Shown: piece by piece, positions 56,041 through 64,000 of the stretch
Numbering within the stretch: the first letter of the stretch is position 1
How the letters are laid out: each line of letters opens with the position of its first letter
Assembly: GCF_022524345.1 (NCBI RefSeq)
Contig: NZ_JAKWJU010000002.1
Location: forward strand, 3,100,001-3,164,000
DNA from: Streptomyces marispadix
GTDB taxonomy: Bacteria > Actinomycetota > Actinomycetes > Streptomycetales > Streptomycetaceae
Reading direction: 5' to 3'
DNA: 64,000 nt
Notes under the pieces: model-generated
What the model saw: the letters and a program-made list of their open reading frames with translations, nothing else
Databases searched by the model: none
What the model was told of the DNA's origin: nothing
Position numbers and translations under genes: made by a program

Positions 56041-58914
56041 ATGGACCACTCGCGTGTGCCGGAGCCGGGGGCCGGCTGGCCTCTGCACGGGCGGGACGAG
56101 GAACTCGCCCGTCTCACACGTGCTTTGACCGAGGAACGCTGCAAGGGGCTGGTCGTCTTCGGGCAGGCCGGTGTCGGCAAGTCCCGGCTGGCGGAGGAGA
56201 TCCTGGCCGTCGCGGAGCGCTCCGGGTTCCGCACCGGGCGTGCCGTGGCGAGCACCGCCGCCGGGACTGTGCCGCTCGGTGCGATCGCCCATCTGCTGCC
56301 GACGGGGGTGGACCTCTCCGATCCGGTGAGGGGCTTCGCGGCGGTCGCCGACGCCTTGCGGGGCGTAAGCGGGGACGGTTCCCGGGGCGGTTCCGACGAG
56401 CGCCGGAGCGGTTCCGGAAGCGCAGCCCGGGGCGGCCCCGGAAGCAGCGGGCCCCGGAGCAGGCCGCGTCCCGGGCGCGACCGCCGTGCGCCGACCGCCG
56501 TGTTCGTCGACGACATCCATCTGCTCGACGCGACGTCCGCGATGCTGCTGCGCCAGCTCATGGACGCCGGTGTGATCACGCTCATCGCGACCATCCGCAC
56601 CGGCGAGGAGCCCAACGAAGCGGTGGAGGCGCTGACTTCGGGCGAGGCGATCCACCACGCCGAACTCGGAGTGTTCGATCTGCGCCGTACGGAGGGCCTG
56701 CTGGAGAAGGTGCTCGGCGGGCCCGTCGGCAGCACCACCGTCCGCGACCTCCACGAGGTCTCCGGCGGCAACGTCCTCTTCCTGCGCGAACTCGTGCGCG
56801 GCGCACTGGAGAACGGCGCCCTCACCAGCGACGGCGAGGTCTGGGAGGCACGCACCGAGACATGGGAGGAGGGCACCGGCGCCGCCCCGGCGACGCGCAC
56901 GGGAACGCACACCGCCGCTCAGCGCACGGCGCCCTGGACGACGCTGCGGCTGTCCGAACTCATCCGCGTCAAAGTGGACGCCGTGGCCGGACCCGGCCGT
57001 GACGCGCTCGAACTCCTCGCCTGCTGCGGGGCGCTCCCGCTCGCCGCCCTGGAGACCGCCGCCCCTCAGCATGTGCTGACGGACCTGGAACGCGACGGCC
57101 TCATCCGCTTCGGCACCGACGGGCGGCGCACCCGCGTCTCACTCGCCCACCCTCTCTACGAGGAGGTGCTGCGCAACGCGGTGCCGGCACTGCGGCACAG
57201 GGCGATCCAGCTCGAACAGGCCGCGAGAATCGAGGAGTTCGGTGCCCGCAGACGCGGAGACGCGCTGCGCATCGCGACCTGGCGGCTCGACGCGACCGGC
57301 AAGGCCGACCCTGCGCTGCTGCTGCGCGCCGCACACCTCGCCCACTACGCCCACGACCACCCCCGTACGCTCACGTTCCTCAACGCGCTGCCCGAGTCCC
57401 ACCACGACGCCGGCACCAGGCTCGTACAGGGCGAGGCGTACTTCCTCACGGGAAGCTGGGACCTGGCCGACGCCGTCCTCGCGCAGGCGGGCGAGACGGC
57501 ACGCGACGAGGCGGAACGAATAGCGATCACCGTCACCAGGACGACGAACCTCCTGGTGAGCAACGCGCCCCTCGACGAGATACTCGAGGTCAACGAGGCC
57601 GCGCGCACCGCCGCCTCCTTCGAGCCCGTACGCGAACTCCTCCTCGTCAACGAGGGGTTCATCAGGCTCGCCAGCGGACAGCCCGTCGCCGGCCTGAAGC
57701 TGCTGGAACTGCTGGAACCCGAGGCCTACCAGGCCCTCGACAGACGCATGTGGCTGTGCGCTGCGGCCGTGCGCACCCTCGCCCTCGTACTCGTGGGACG
57801 CGTCGGCGACGCCGTCGAATGGGCCGAACGCGCCCACGCCGCCCATGTGCTGACCGATGAAGAGTCACGCCCCGCGCACCCCGCCGTGCAGCAGGGAACG
57901 ATGGTGCTCGCACTGGCCGAGGGCGGGCGGCTGGCGGAGGCCGCGGCGCTCGGTGAGAGCGTGAGCAGCGAACTCGCCCGCCACAGCCCGCTGTTGCGGA
58001 TCTTCCCGGCGCTACTGAACGCCCGTACCCAGTGGCTCGCGGGGCATCCCGCCACGGCCCGCCGGATGTACGCCGAACTCGCCGCGCTCGCCCGCCGCGA
58101 GCGCCAGGCCAAGCTGCTGCGCATCGCACTCAGCGGGCTGGCCGCCTGTGCGGCGGTGCTCGGCGACCCCGAAGCGGCAGGCAACGCCCTCACCGAGCTG
58201 GACTCCATGGCCGGGGGTTCGCCCGGCTATCTCTCCGTCGGTGAGGAACGCCTCGGCGAGGCTTGGCTGTCGGCCTCCGGCGGCCACCGCAGCAAGGCAC
58301 GGAAGGTGCTGTTGGAGGCGGCGGAAGCGGCGCGTTCCACCGGGCACATCACCTCGGAGGGGCTGCTGCTGACCGATGTGGCACGACTCGGCGGCGCCGC
58401 GGACGTCGCCGCGCGGCTGGCGGAGATCGCGCAGCGGTGCGACGGGGCGCTGGCGTCGGTGCGTGCCCGGCTGGCCGCCGCGCTGGCCGCCGGGGAGCCG
58501 GAGCAACTCATGGAGGCGAGCGAGGAGTTGGAGGCCCTGGGCGCTCATCTTCCGGCCGCCGAGGCCGCCGCGGCAGCCGCACGTGTGTGGCTCCGTCGCG
58601 GTGAGCGCCGCCGTGCGACGGCGGCGTCCGTACGTTCCGGGACGGTCGCGGAGACGCACTGCGAGGGCGCGCGTACGCCGCTGCTGGAGACGGTGGGCGC
58701 CGCCGCTTCGCTGACCGACAGGGAGCGGGAGATCGCGGATCTGGCCGCCGCGGGCGAGCAGAGCAAGGAGATAGCGGCGGAGCTGGCGCTGTCGGTGCGT
58801 ACCGTCGACAACCACCTCCAGAAGGCGTACGCGAAACTCGGCATCGCCACCCGCCGTGAACTCGCCGCCCGGCTGGGGCACTTGGGGCAGGCTGGCCCGG
58901 GGCGGACGGCGTGA
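56041..58914 (+). CDS. LAL-type ATP-binding LuxR regulator
   Basis: A 957-residue regulator. An N-terminal AAA/NB-ARC-like ATPase has Walker A FGQAGVGKSRL (41-48) and Walker B AVFVDDIHLLD (about 153-163), with a Gly/Ser/Arg-rich insertion (about 112-145) before it. A long helical (TPR/MalT-like) middle follows, then a C-terminal LuxR HTH (about 890-945: LTDREREIADLAAAGEQSKE, then TVDNHLQKAYAKLGI). LAL regulators activate antibiotic or sugar-use gene clusters; no biosynthetic cluster lies beside it here. The start has a -10 box 6 nt upstream and is probably leaderless. Confidence 0.92.
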   Translation: MDHSRVPEPGAGWPLHGRDEELARLTRALTEERCKGLVVFGQAGVGKSRLAEEILAVAERSGFRTGRAVASTAAGTVPLGAIAHLLPTGVDLSDPVRGFAAVADALRGVSGDGSRGGSDERRSGSGSAARGGPGSSGPRSRPRPGRDRRAPTAVFVDDIHLLDATSAMLLRQLMDAGVITLIATIRTGEEPNEAVEALTSGEAIHHAELGVFDLRRTEGLLEKVLGGPVGSTTVRDLHEVSGGNVLFLRELVRGALENGALTSDGEVWEARTETWEEGTGAAPATRTGTHTAAQRTAPWTTLRLSELIRVKVDAVAGPGRDALELLACCGALPLAALETAAPQHVLTDLERDGLIRFGTDGRRTRVSLAHPLYEEVLRNAVPALRHRAIQLEQAARIEEFGARRRGDALRIATWRLDATGKADPALLLRAAHLAHYAHDHPRTLTFLNALPESHHDAGTRLVQGEAYFLTGSWDLADAVLAQAGETARDEAERIAITVTRTTNLLVSNAPLDEILEVNEAARTAASFEPVRELLLVNEGFIRLASGQPVAGLKLLELLEPEAYQALDRRMWLCAAAVRTLALVLVGRVGDAVEWAERAHAAHVLTDEESRPAHPAVQQGTMVLALAEGGRLAEAAALGESVSSELARHSPLLRIFPALLNARTQWLAGHPATARRMYAELAALARRERQAKLLRIALSGLAACAAVLGDPEAAGNALTELDSMAGGSPGYLSVGEERLGEAWLSASGGHRSKARKVLLEAAEAARSTGHITSEGLLLTDVARLGGAADVAARLAEIAQRCDGALASVRARLAAALAAGEPEQLMEASEELEALGAHLPAAEAAAAAARVWLRRGERRRATAASVRSGTVAETHCEGARTPLLETVGAAASLTDREREIADLAAAGEQSKEIAAELALSVRTVDNHLQKAYAKLGIATRRELAARLGHLGQAGPGRTA

Positions 58915-58988
58915 GGGGCTGGCTTTTTCGGGTGCCCGCATGCGACCGTCCGGGGTGACGTGCCTGCTTGTGCGGGGCGGCGCCGGTG

Positions 58989-61694
58989 TCAGAGCACGCC
59001 GGAGGCCAGGGACTGTTCCGTCCAGATGACCTTGCCGTCCTTCGTGTAGCGGGTGCCCCAGCGGTCGGCGAACTGGGCGACGAGGAAGAGCCCCCGCCCG
59101 CCCTCGTCCGTCGCGGCGGCATGCCGCAGATGCGGTGAGGTGCTGCTGCGGTCGGAGACCTCGCAGATGAGGGCGCGGTCGTGCAGCAGCCGCACCCTGA
59201 TGGGCCCGGTGGCGTGGCGGATGGCGTTGGTGATCAGCTCGCTGAGGATCAGCTCCGTGACGAAGTCCTGCTCCTCCAGGCCCCATCGGGCGAGCTGCGC
59301 GGTGACCTCGGCACGTACTCCGGCGACCGCCGAGGGGTCCGAGTCGACCTCCCACTCGGCGACCTGGCCGCTTCCCAGCCCCCGGGTACGGGCCACGAGC
59401 AGCGCGATGTCGTCGCCCTGCCGGTCCGGCATCAACGCGTCGAGCACGGCGTCGCAGCTCTCCTCCGGCGACTGGCCCGCGTGCGCCACGGCTTCGCGCA
59501 GCAACTCCAGCCCGGTGTCTATGTCCTTGTCGCGCCGCTCGACGAGACCGTCGGTGTAGAGGACGAGGCGGCTGCCCTCCTCCAGCTTCAACTCGACCGA
59601 CTCGAAGGGCAGTCCGCCGATGCCCAGCGGCAACCCCGAGGGTATTTCGGGGAATTCGACCGTGCCGTCGGGACGTGCCAGCGCGGGCGTCGGATGGCCC
59701 GCCCTGGCCATCACACAGGTACGGGAGGCCGGGTCGTAGACGGCGTAGAGGCAGGTGGCGCCGGTGATGGCGGTCTCGTCACCGGCCTCGATGGCGTCCT
59801 GGTCGACACGTGCGGCCAACTCGTCGAGGTGGCCGAGGAGTTCGTCGGGCGGCAGATCGAGGGCGGAGAAGTTGTGCACGGCGGTGCGCAGCCGCCCCAT
59901 GGTGGCCGCGGCATGCAGCCCATGGCCCACGACGTCTCCGACCGCGAGGGCCACACGGGCGCCGGGCAGCGGAATGACGTCGAACCAGTCGCCGCCGACC
60001 CCCGCCTGCGCCGGAAGATAGCGCGAGGCGACCTCGACGGCGCTCTGCTCGGGCAGGGCACGCGGCAGCAGGCTGCGCTGAAGGGCGACGGCCATGCCGT
60101 GTTCACGGGTGAAGCGGCGCGCGTTGTCGATGGAGACGGCGGCGCGGGCGGCCAGTTCGGACGCCAAGGACAGATCGTCGTCCTCGAACGGCTCCGGCTT
60201 CTCCGAACGCCAGAAGTTGACCACCCCGAGCAGTACGCCACGGGCACGCAGCGGAGCGGCTATCAGCGAGTGAATGCCGAACTCCAGTACGCGGTCCGTG
60301 CGTTCGGGGTCCTGTGCGCGCCATCCCGGCGACTCGCTCAGCCGGGGTTCCAGCACGGCCCGGCCGCTTTCGAAGCTGCGGGCCTGCGGCGACCGCGACG
60401 CGAAGGCTATGGACCTGCCCAGCGGATAGAGGGGCTGGTCGTCACGCACGCCGTGCACGGCGGTACGCCGCATCACCGGCTCCGAGCCGTTCGGACTCGG
60501 CTCGTCGCCGCGCAGCACCGGCTCCGCCAGATCGACGGTGACGAAGTCGGCGAACCGTGGCACGGGCACCTGCGCCAACTCCTCGGCCGTACGCGTCACA
60601 TCGAGCGTCGTACCGATGCCGCCGCCCGCCTCGTACAGCAACTCCAGCCGCTTACGGGCCGATTCGACCCTCGTGGAGAGAAGACGCAGCTCGGTGGTGT
60701 CGCGGAGGGTGGCGACCCAGCCCGGTGGCCCGCCGTTTCGGTCGGTGGAACGGTTGTTCACGGCCAGCAGCCGGTCCCCGGAGCGCAGCACCTCGTCGGT
60801 GGCGACACGTCCCGGATGCAGCAGGCCGCGCATCGGGGCTTCCAGGCCGAGTTCGGTGACATGTCTGCCCTGGGCGTCGGGCGGCAGGTCCAGCAGCCGC
60901 GAGGCCTCGTCGTTGGCGAGCAGCAGCCGCCCCTCGCCGCTGACGATGAGCACGCCCTCGTGTACGGAATGCAGCACCGCGTCGTGGTGCTCGTACATGC
61001 GCGTCATCTCCAGCGTGCCCAGACCGTGGGTCTGGCGCCGCAGACGGCGGCTGACCAGGGCGGTCCCGCCGGTGGCGAGAGCGAGCGCCACGGCCGCTGC
61101 CCCCAGCAGCAGCGGAAGCTGCCGGTCGACCACCCGGCCGACCTTGTCGACCTTTATTCCGGCGGAGACCAGGCCCACGATCCTGCCGTCGGAGTTCCTC
61201 ACGGGGACGACGACCTGGACGATCTCGCCGATCGTTCCCTCGACGGTCTCCCTGTGCACCTGCCCGCGCAGCGCGGGCCCGATGGTGCCGACGAACTTCT
61301 TCCCGATACGGTCCCGCGCCGGATGCGTATAGCGGACGCCCTTGGTGTTCATGACGACGACGAAGTCGACACCGGTCCGCTTACGGGCAGCCTCTGCCGG
61401 GCCCTGTAGCCGCGCCGTCGGATCGGGCGAACGGAGCCCGCTGAGCGTGCCCGGCGAATTCGCGAGGGTCTCGGCGACGGCGAGCGAACGGTCGCCCGCG
61501 GCGTCCGTGCTGTCGCGCCGCACCTGAAGCACGAGGGCCGCGACCGCCGCCACCACGAGGAGCAGGACCACCGCGACCTGGAGGACGAAGACCTGACCGG
61601 CGACGCTGCCCTCGCCGAGCCTTGGCCGCCGCAGGCGCCTGTCGGGGAGCAGCGGGGCAGCCAGAGCCCGAAGACGTGTCAGCGGTCCTGCCAT
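58989..61694 (-). CDS. multidomain sensor phosphatase: sCache-PAS-GAF-SpoIIE-HATPase
   Basis: A 901-residue membrane sensor. TM1 (about 33-58) and TM2 (about 192-212) bracket an extracytoplasmic sCache domain (VDFVVVMNTKGVRYTHPARD, then IGEIVQVVVPVRNSDGRIVG). The cytoplasmic part holds PAS (about 235-345), GAF (about 365-540), SpoIIE phosphatase (about 555-770; GVGGDWFDVIPL, AVGDVVGHGLHAAATMG, RLVLYTDGLVERRD) and an RsbW-like ATPase (about 790-895; SELITNAIRHATGPIRV). It couples a sensed ligand to both dephosphorylation of STAS proteins and a kinase-like switch. It is convergent with the LAL gene, with only 74 bp between stops. Confidence 0.92.
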   Translation of the reverse strand: MAGPLTRLRALAAPLLPDRRLRRPRLGEGSVAGQVFVLQVAVVLLLVVAAVAALVLQVRRDSTDAAGDRSLAVAETLANSPGTLSGLRSPDPTARLQGPAEAARKRTGVDFVVVMNTKGVRYTHPARDRIGKKFVGTIGPALRGQVHRETVEGTIGEIVQVVVPVRNSDGRIVGLVSAGIKVDKVGRVVDRQLPLLLGAAAVALALATGGTALVSRRLRRQTHGLGTLEMTRMYEHHDAVLHSVHEGVLIVSGEGRLLLANDEASRLLDLPPDAQGRHVTELGLEAPMRGLLHPGRVATDEVLRSGDRLLAVNNRSTDRNGGPPGWVATLRDTTELRLLSTRVESARKRLELLYEAGGGIGTTLDVTRTAEELAQVPVPRFADFVTVDLAEPVLRGDEPSPNGSEPVMRRTAVHGVRDDQPLYPLGRSIAFASRSPQARSFESGRAVLEPRLSESPGWRAQDPERTDRVLEFGIHSLIAAPLRARGVLLGVVNFWRSEKPEPFEDDDLSLASELAARAAVSIDNARRFTREHGMAVALQRSLLPRALPEQSAVEVASRYLPAQAGVGGDWFDVIPLPGARVALAVGDVVGHGLHAAATMGRLRTAVHNFSALDLPPDELLGHLDELAARVDQDAIEAGDETAITGATCLYAVYDPASRTCVMARAGHPTPALARPDGTVEFPEIPSGLPLGIGGLPFESVELKLEEGSRLVLYTDGLVERRDKDIDTGLELLREAVAHAGQSPEESCDAVLDALMPDRQGDDIALLVARTRGLGSGQVAEWEVDSDPSAVAGVRAEVTAQLARWGLEEQDFVTELILSELITNAIRHATGPIRVRLLHDRALICEVSDRSSTSPHLRHAAATDEGGRGLFLVAQFADRWGTRYTKDGKVIWTEQSLASGVL

Positions 61695-62011
61695 TGCCCC
61701 TGTTTACACTGCCGCTCCTCGTCAGTCGACAGCCCGTCGGCTTGTCCGTGCATATGACGGGGCGAGGTGCGGGCGCCATTTCCTCGTTTTGCGGGATCTT
61801 GCCGACGGGCGCGGGGGCACGGGGTGTTGGGGGGTGAGCCGGGGGGCCGGGGCCCGGGGGCGGCGGCCCGGGGCCCGGGGCGGGGCGGCGGCCCGGAGCG
61901 GGGACGGCGCCGGAGCCGGAGCCGCGGGCGGGCGGGCGGCTGACCAATGACGCATGGCGGACGACAGATATCAGGTAACGGGTGACAGATGACAGGTAAC
62001 GGGTGACAGAT
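61695..62011. other. very GC-rich spacer, then decayed repeats
   Basis: Positions 61835-61935 are almost pure G/C, with repeated GGCCCGGGGCC blocks. After about 61955 the base composition changes and the unit CAGGTAACGGGTGACAGATGA occurs twice in a row (about 61975-62016). No gene is seen. Confidence 0.7.
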
Positions 62012-62045
62012 GACGGATGACAGAAATCGTCTTCTGTCATCCGTC
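62012..62045. terminator. perfect 14-bp hairpin
   Basis: GACGGATGACAGAA (62012-62025) and TTCTGTCATCCGTC (62032-62045) are exact complements around a 6-nt loop. It lies about 190 bp past the minus-strand MFS stop and could terminate that transcript, but it is also the centre of a repeat array. Confidence 0.65.
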
Positions 62046-62150
62046 ATCCGTTAGTCGTCATCCGTTAGTCGTCACCCGTCAACCGTCAGTCCCTTAACCG
62101 TCAGGCGCCAGCCGTCAGTTGCCAGCCGTCACCCGCCAGCCGTCAGTTGC
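62046..62150. repeat. decayed direct repeats (GTCATCCGTTAGTC and GCCAGCCGTCAGTT units)
   Basis: GTCATCCGTTAGTC occurs twice in tandem near 62044-62071; GTCACCCGTC and GTCAACCGTCAG variants follow; then CGCCAGCCGTCAGTTGC and its relatives to about 62150. The left side of the hairpin carries the inverted versions (ACGGGTGACAGATGAC). All are non-coding. Confidence 0.75.
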
Positions 62151-62233
62151 AGCATCGGCCCGTCCCCCGGTCCTGCCTCGACCAGACTCCGCGGACCTCA
62201 ACTGCGAGTCTCAACTGCGGGCCTCAACCGGTC

Positions 62234-63574
62234 TCAGTCTGCCTTCGCCGACTCCGCTCCCGGCTTGGAGAGGCTGGTGCCGGGCTCGGTCCTGCCCTGG
62301 GGCATGAGCAGCAGCGCGCCCATGGCGAGTACGCAGCAGCCGATGATGTACCAGCTGATGCCGGTGCTGGAGTCCGTACTCTCCAGGATCGCCGCGGCGA
62401 TGAGCGGCGCGGGCCCTCCGGCGATCACCGAGGCGAGCTGGTAGCCGAGCCCGGCGCCGCTGTAGCGGACGTTCGCGCCGAAGCTCTCGGCGATCAGCGC
62501 GGCCTGCGGCCCGTACTGGATGTCGTGGAAGAACAGCGACAGCACGATCGCGGCCAGCACCAGCCCGTAGGAGCCCGAGTCGAGCATCGCGAAGTACGGG
62601 AAGGCGAAGATCCCGACGCAGGCGATGCCGATTCCGTATGTCAGCCGCCTTCCGATGAGGTCGGAGACATGGCCCCACAGCGGAACGCTGATCAGGCCGA
62701 CGGCGGCCGCGATGAGGGTGTCGTTGAGCAACTCCTCCTTCTCCAGGCCGACTTTCTCGGTGCCGTACGTCAGGACGAAGGTGATGAAGAGGTAGAACGG
62801 CGCCTGTTCCGAGAGGCGGACGAAGGCCGAGGTGAGGACCTCGCGGGGCTGTTCGCGCAGCACGCTCAGCACGGGCAGGCGCACCACCTCCCGCTCCAGC
62901 TTCACCTCCTGGAAGGCGGGGCTCTCCAGCACGCGCAGCCGTACGTACATGCCGATGCCGATGAGCACGATGCTGGCCAGGAACGGGACGCGCCAGCCCC
63001 AGCTCTCGAAGCCGTCCCCGGACACGGAACTCATCAGCTTGACCATGCCGGTCGAGGCGAGCAGGCCGAGCGGGACGCCCAGTTGAGGCCAGCTCGCCAT
63101 CAGCCCGCGCCGTCGCTTGGAGCCCCACTCCATGGACAGCAGTACGGACCCGCCCCACTCGCCGCCGACGCCGATGCCCTGAATGACGCGCAGCAGCACC
63201 AGGAGCAGCGGGGCGGCGAAGCCGATCGAGGCGTAGCCGGGCAGCAGCCCGATGAGGAAGGTGCTGACGCCCATCAGCACGAGCGTCATCACCAGGGTCG
63301 ACTTACGACCGACGCGGTCGCCGAAGTGGCCGAAAATCGCGGCGCCTATGGGACGGGCGGCGAAGCCGACGAACTGGGTGCCGAAGGACGCGAGCACCCC
63401 GACATACGCGGAGCTGCCGGGGAAGAAGAGATGCGGGAAGACGAGGGCGGCGGCGGTGCCGTAGAGGAAGAAGTCGTACCACTCGATGGCTGTGCCGACC
63501 GTGCTGGCGACGACCGCCCGGCGGCGCTGGCTGCGTACCGTCTCCGGCTCTTCCACGGGGGTGGACGTGGTCAT
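62234..63574 (-). CDS. MHS-family MFS transporter (ShiA/ProP-like)
   Basis: A 446-residue transporter with 12 helices. The metabolite-proton symporter (MHS) signature is complete: TAIEWYDFFLYGTAAALVFP, RPIGAAIFGHFGDRVGRKST and QGIGVGGEWGGSVLLSMEW, then the central loop (KLEREVVRLPVLSVLREQP). It imports an organic acid, osmolyte or shikimate-like compound with protons; the substrate is unknown. ATG 63574 follows CGAGGAGTCCGCC. Next on the left is the repeat array. Confidence 0.92.
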   Translation of the reverse strand: MTTSTPVEEPETVRSQRRRAVVASTVGTAIEWYDFFLYGTAAALVFPHLFFPGSSAYVGVLASFGTQFVGFAARPIGAAIFGHFGDRVGRKSTLVMTLVLMGVSTFLIGLLPGYASIGFAAPLLLVLLRVIQGIGVGGEWGGSVLLSMEWGSKRRRGLMASWPQLGVPLGLLASTGMVKLMSSVSGDGFESWGWRVPFLASIVLIGIGMYVRLRVLESPAFQEVKLEREVVRLPVLSVLREQPREVLTSAFVRLSEQAPFYLFITFVLTYGTEKVGLEKEELLNDTLIAAAVGLISVPLWGHVSDLIGRRLTYGIGIACVGIFAFPYFAMLDSGSYGLVLAAIVLSLFFHDIQYGPQAALIAESFGANVRYSGAGLGYQLASVIAGGPAPLIAAAILESTDSSTGISWYIIGCCVLAMGALLLMPQGRTEPGTSLSKPGAESAKAD

Positions 63575-63837
63575 GGCGGACTCCTCGGGGTGGACTGGCC
63601 AGTGATCCACTGAACGAAAGCTGACCGTGAGGTTCGAGCCATCGGGGCGAGCTGTCAAGGGAGTGCGCGAGGCGGACCACGGGACGGGACGCGGGGAGGA
63701 TCAGGGGACCGGATGCGGGCCCGCGCACCGCCCGGCCCGGCAAGGCCCGCCGACCCGGCCCGCCGTTCCGCTTTCGGCACGGCTCCGCACGGCTCGGCAC
63801 GTATCGGCACGTCAACTCGCGCCAGGCCAGGCGTGGT

Positions 63838-64000
63838 TCAGCGCTTCAGCTCTGCCCGTATCCCGTCGTAGCTCAGCCCGTCCCAGCCGAGGCGGGCGAG
63901 GGTGCGCCCGGTGCTGCGGTAGTCCTCGCCGCTCAGCGCGGAGAAGAGGCTGACCAGCGCATCGGTCATCGGGGTCGGTACGGCGGCCCGCTCGGCGAGC
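63838..64000 (-). CDS. C-terminus of a probable opine (octopine/nopaline) dehydrogenase-like protein
   Basis: Only the last 54 codons are inside the window: VPTPMTDALVSLFSALSGED, then STGRTLARLGWDGLSYDG and a short charged end. The PTP helix start and the GRTLARLG segment match the C-terminal domain of NAD(P)-dependent opine dehydrogenases. The Rossmann half lies beyond the right edge, so the call is tentative. Confidence 0.55.
   Translation of the reverse strand, partial: LAERAAVPTPMTDALVSLFSALSGEDYRSTGRTLARLGWDGLSYDGIRAELKR

Noticed and set aside
54112..57072. 986-codon minus-strand frame
   Set aside because: Antisense of the metallophosphoesterase and LAL genes; no recognisable domain.

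Overview
The window is high-GC actinobacterial DNA and is almost certainly from a Streptomyces or close relative. The evidence is the dnaK-grpE-dnaJ-hspR operon with HAIR-type operators, a divergent clpB that also carries a HAIR operator, many genes whose start codon sits 6-7 nt after a TANNNT -10 box (leaderless style), and families typical of streptomycetes: DUF5994, snapalysin, LuxR-type LAL regulators, SpoIIE-type phosphatases, FG-GAP secreted proteins and anti-sigma-like ATPases. No integrase, transposase or CRISPR array was found.

Layout. Positions 1-9.6 kb are a heat-shock and proteostasis block: a YbjN-domain protein (partial), clpB, a divergent PPOX-family flavoprotein, a secreted S1 peptidase, then hspR, dnaJ, grpE and dnaK (all minus). 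Positions 9.8-20.5 kb are ordinary core or near-core genes: an EtfD-like membrane iron-sulfur oxidoreductase, a small ATPase, an FG-GAP secreted protein, a Yip1 protein, a GNAT acetyltransferase, a DUF5994 protein, a phosphoribosyltransferase and dcd. An unusual cluster of short palindromes lies at 16326-16672.

Positions 20760-34741 look like a tRNA-anchored island. An intact tRNA-Gly(CCC) lies at 20760-20833. The last 42 nt of it are repeated exactly at 23116-23157, and a decayed 35-nt copy (33/35) lies at 34707-34741. The two intervals hold gene remnants (AraC, VOC), small membrane and hypothetical proteins, a methyltransferase, a GntR regulator with its membrane partner, an SSS-family symporter, an M23 peptidase and a type VII secretion-like cassette (tandem YbaB-like protein, an ESX-like protein with a YxxxD signal, a WxG-transmembrane protein and a four-helix membrane protein).

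Positions 35-64 kb are an accessory-style arm: an MFS exporter, a secreted beta-helix protein, a small peptide with a double-glycine leader (candidate RiPP or bacteriocin precursor), a cytochrome P450 overlapping an alpha/beta hydrolase, a secreted SH3-like protein, two SpoIIE-type phosphatases, methyltransferases, a snapalysin-type protease, a deaminase, an ABC solute-binding lipoprotein, an unrecognised two-gene operon, an AraC regulator, a VanZ-RDD membrane protein behind an AT-rich operator, a Tat-exported metallophosphoesterase, a LAL regulator, an MHS-type MFS transporter and the end of a probable opine dehydrogenase-like gene. Several intergenic gaps carry short tandem repeats (9-20 bp units), and the gap at 61.7-62.2 kb holds decayed repeats and a perfect 14-bp hairpin.
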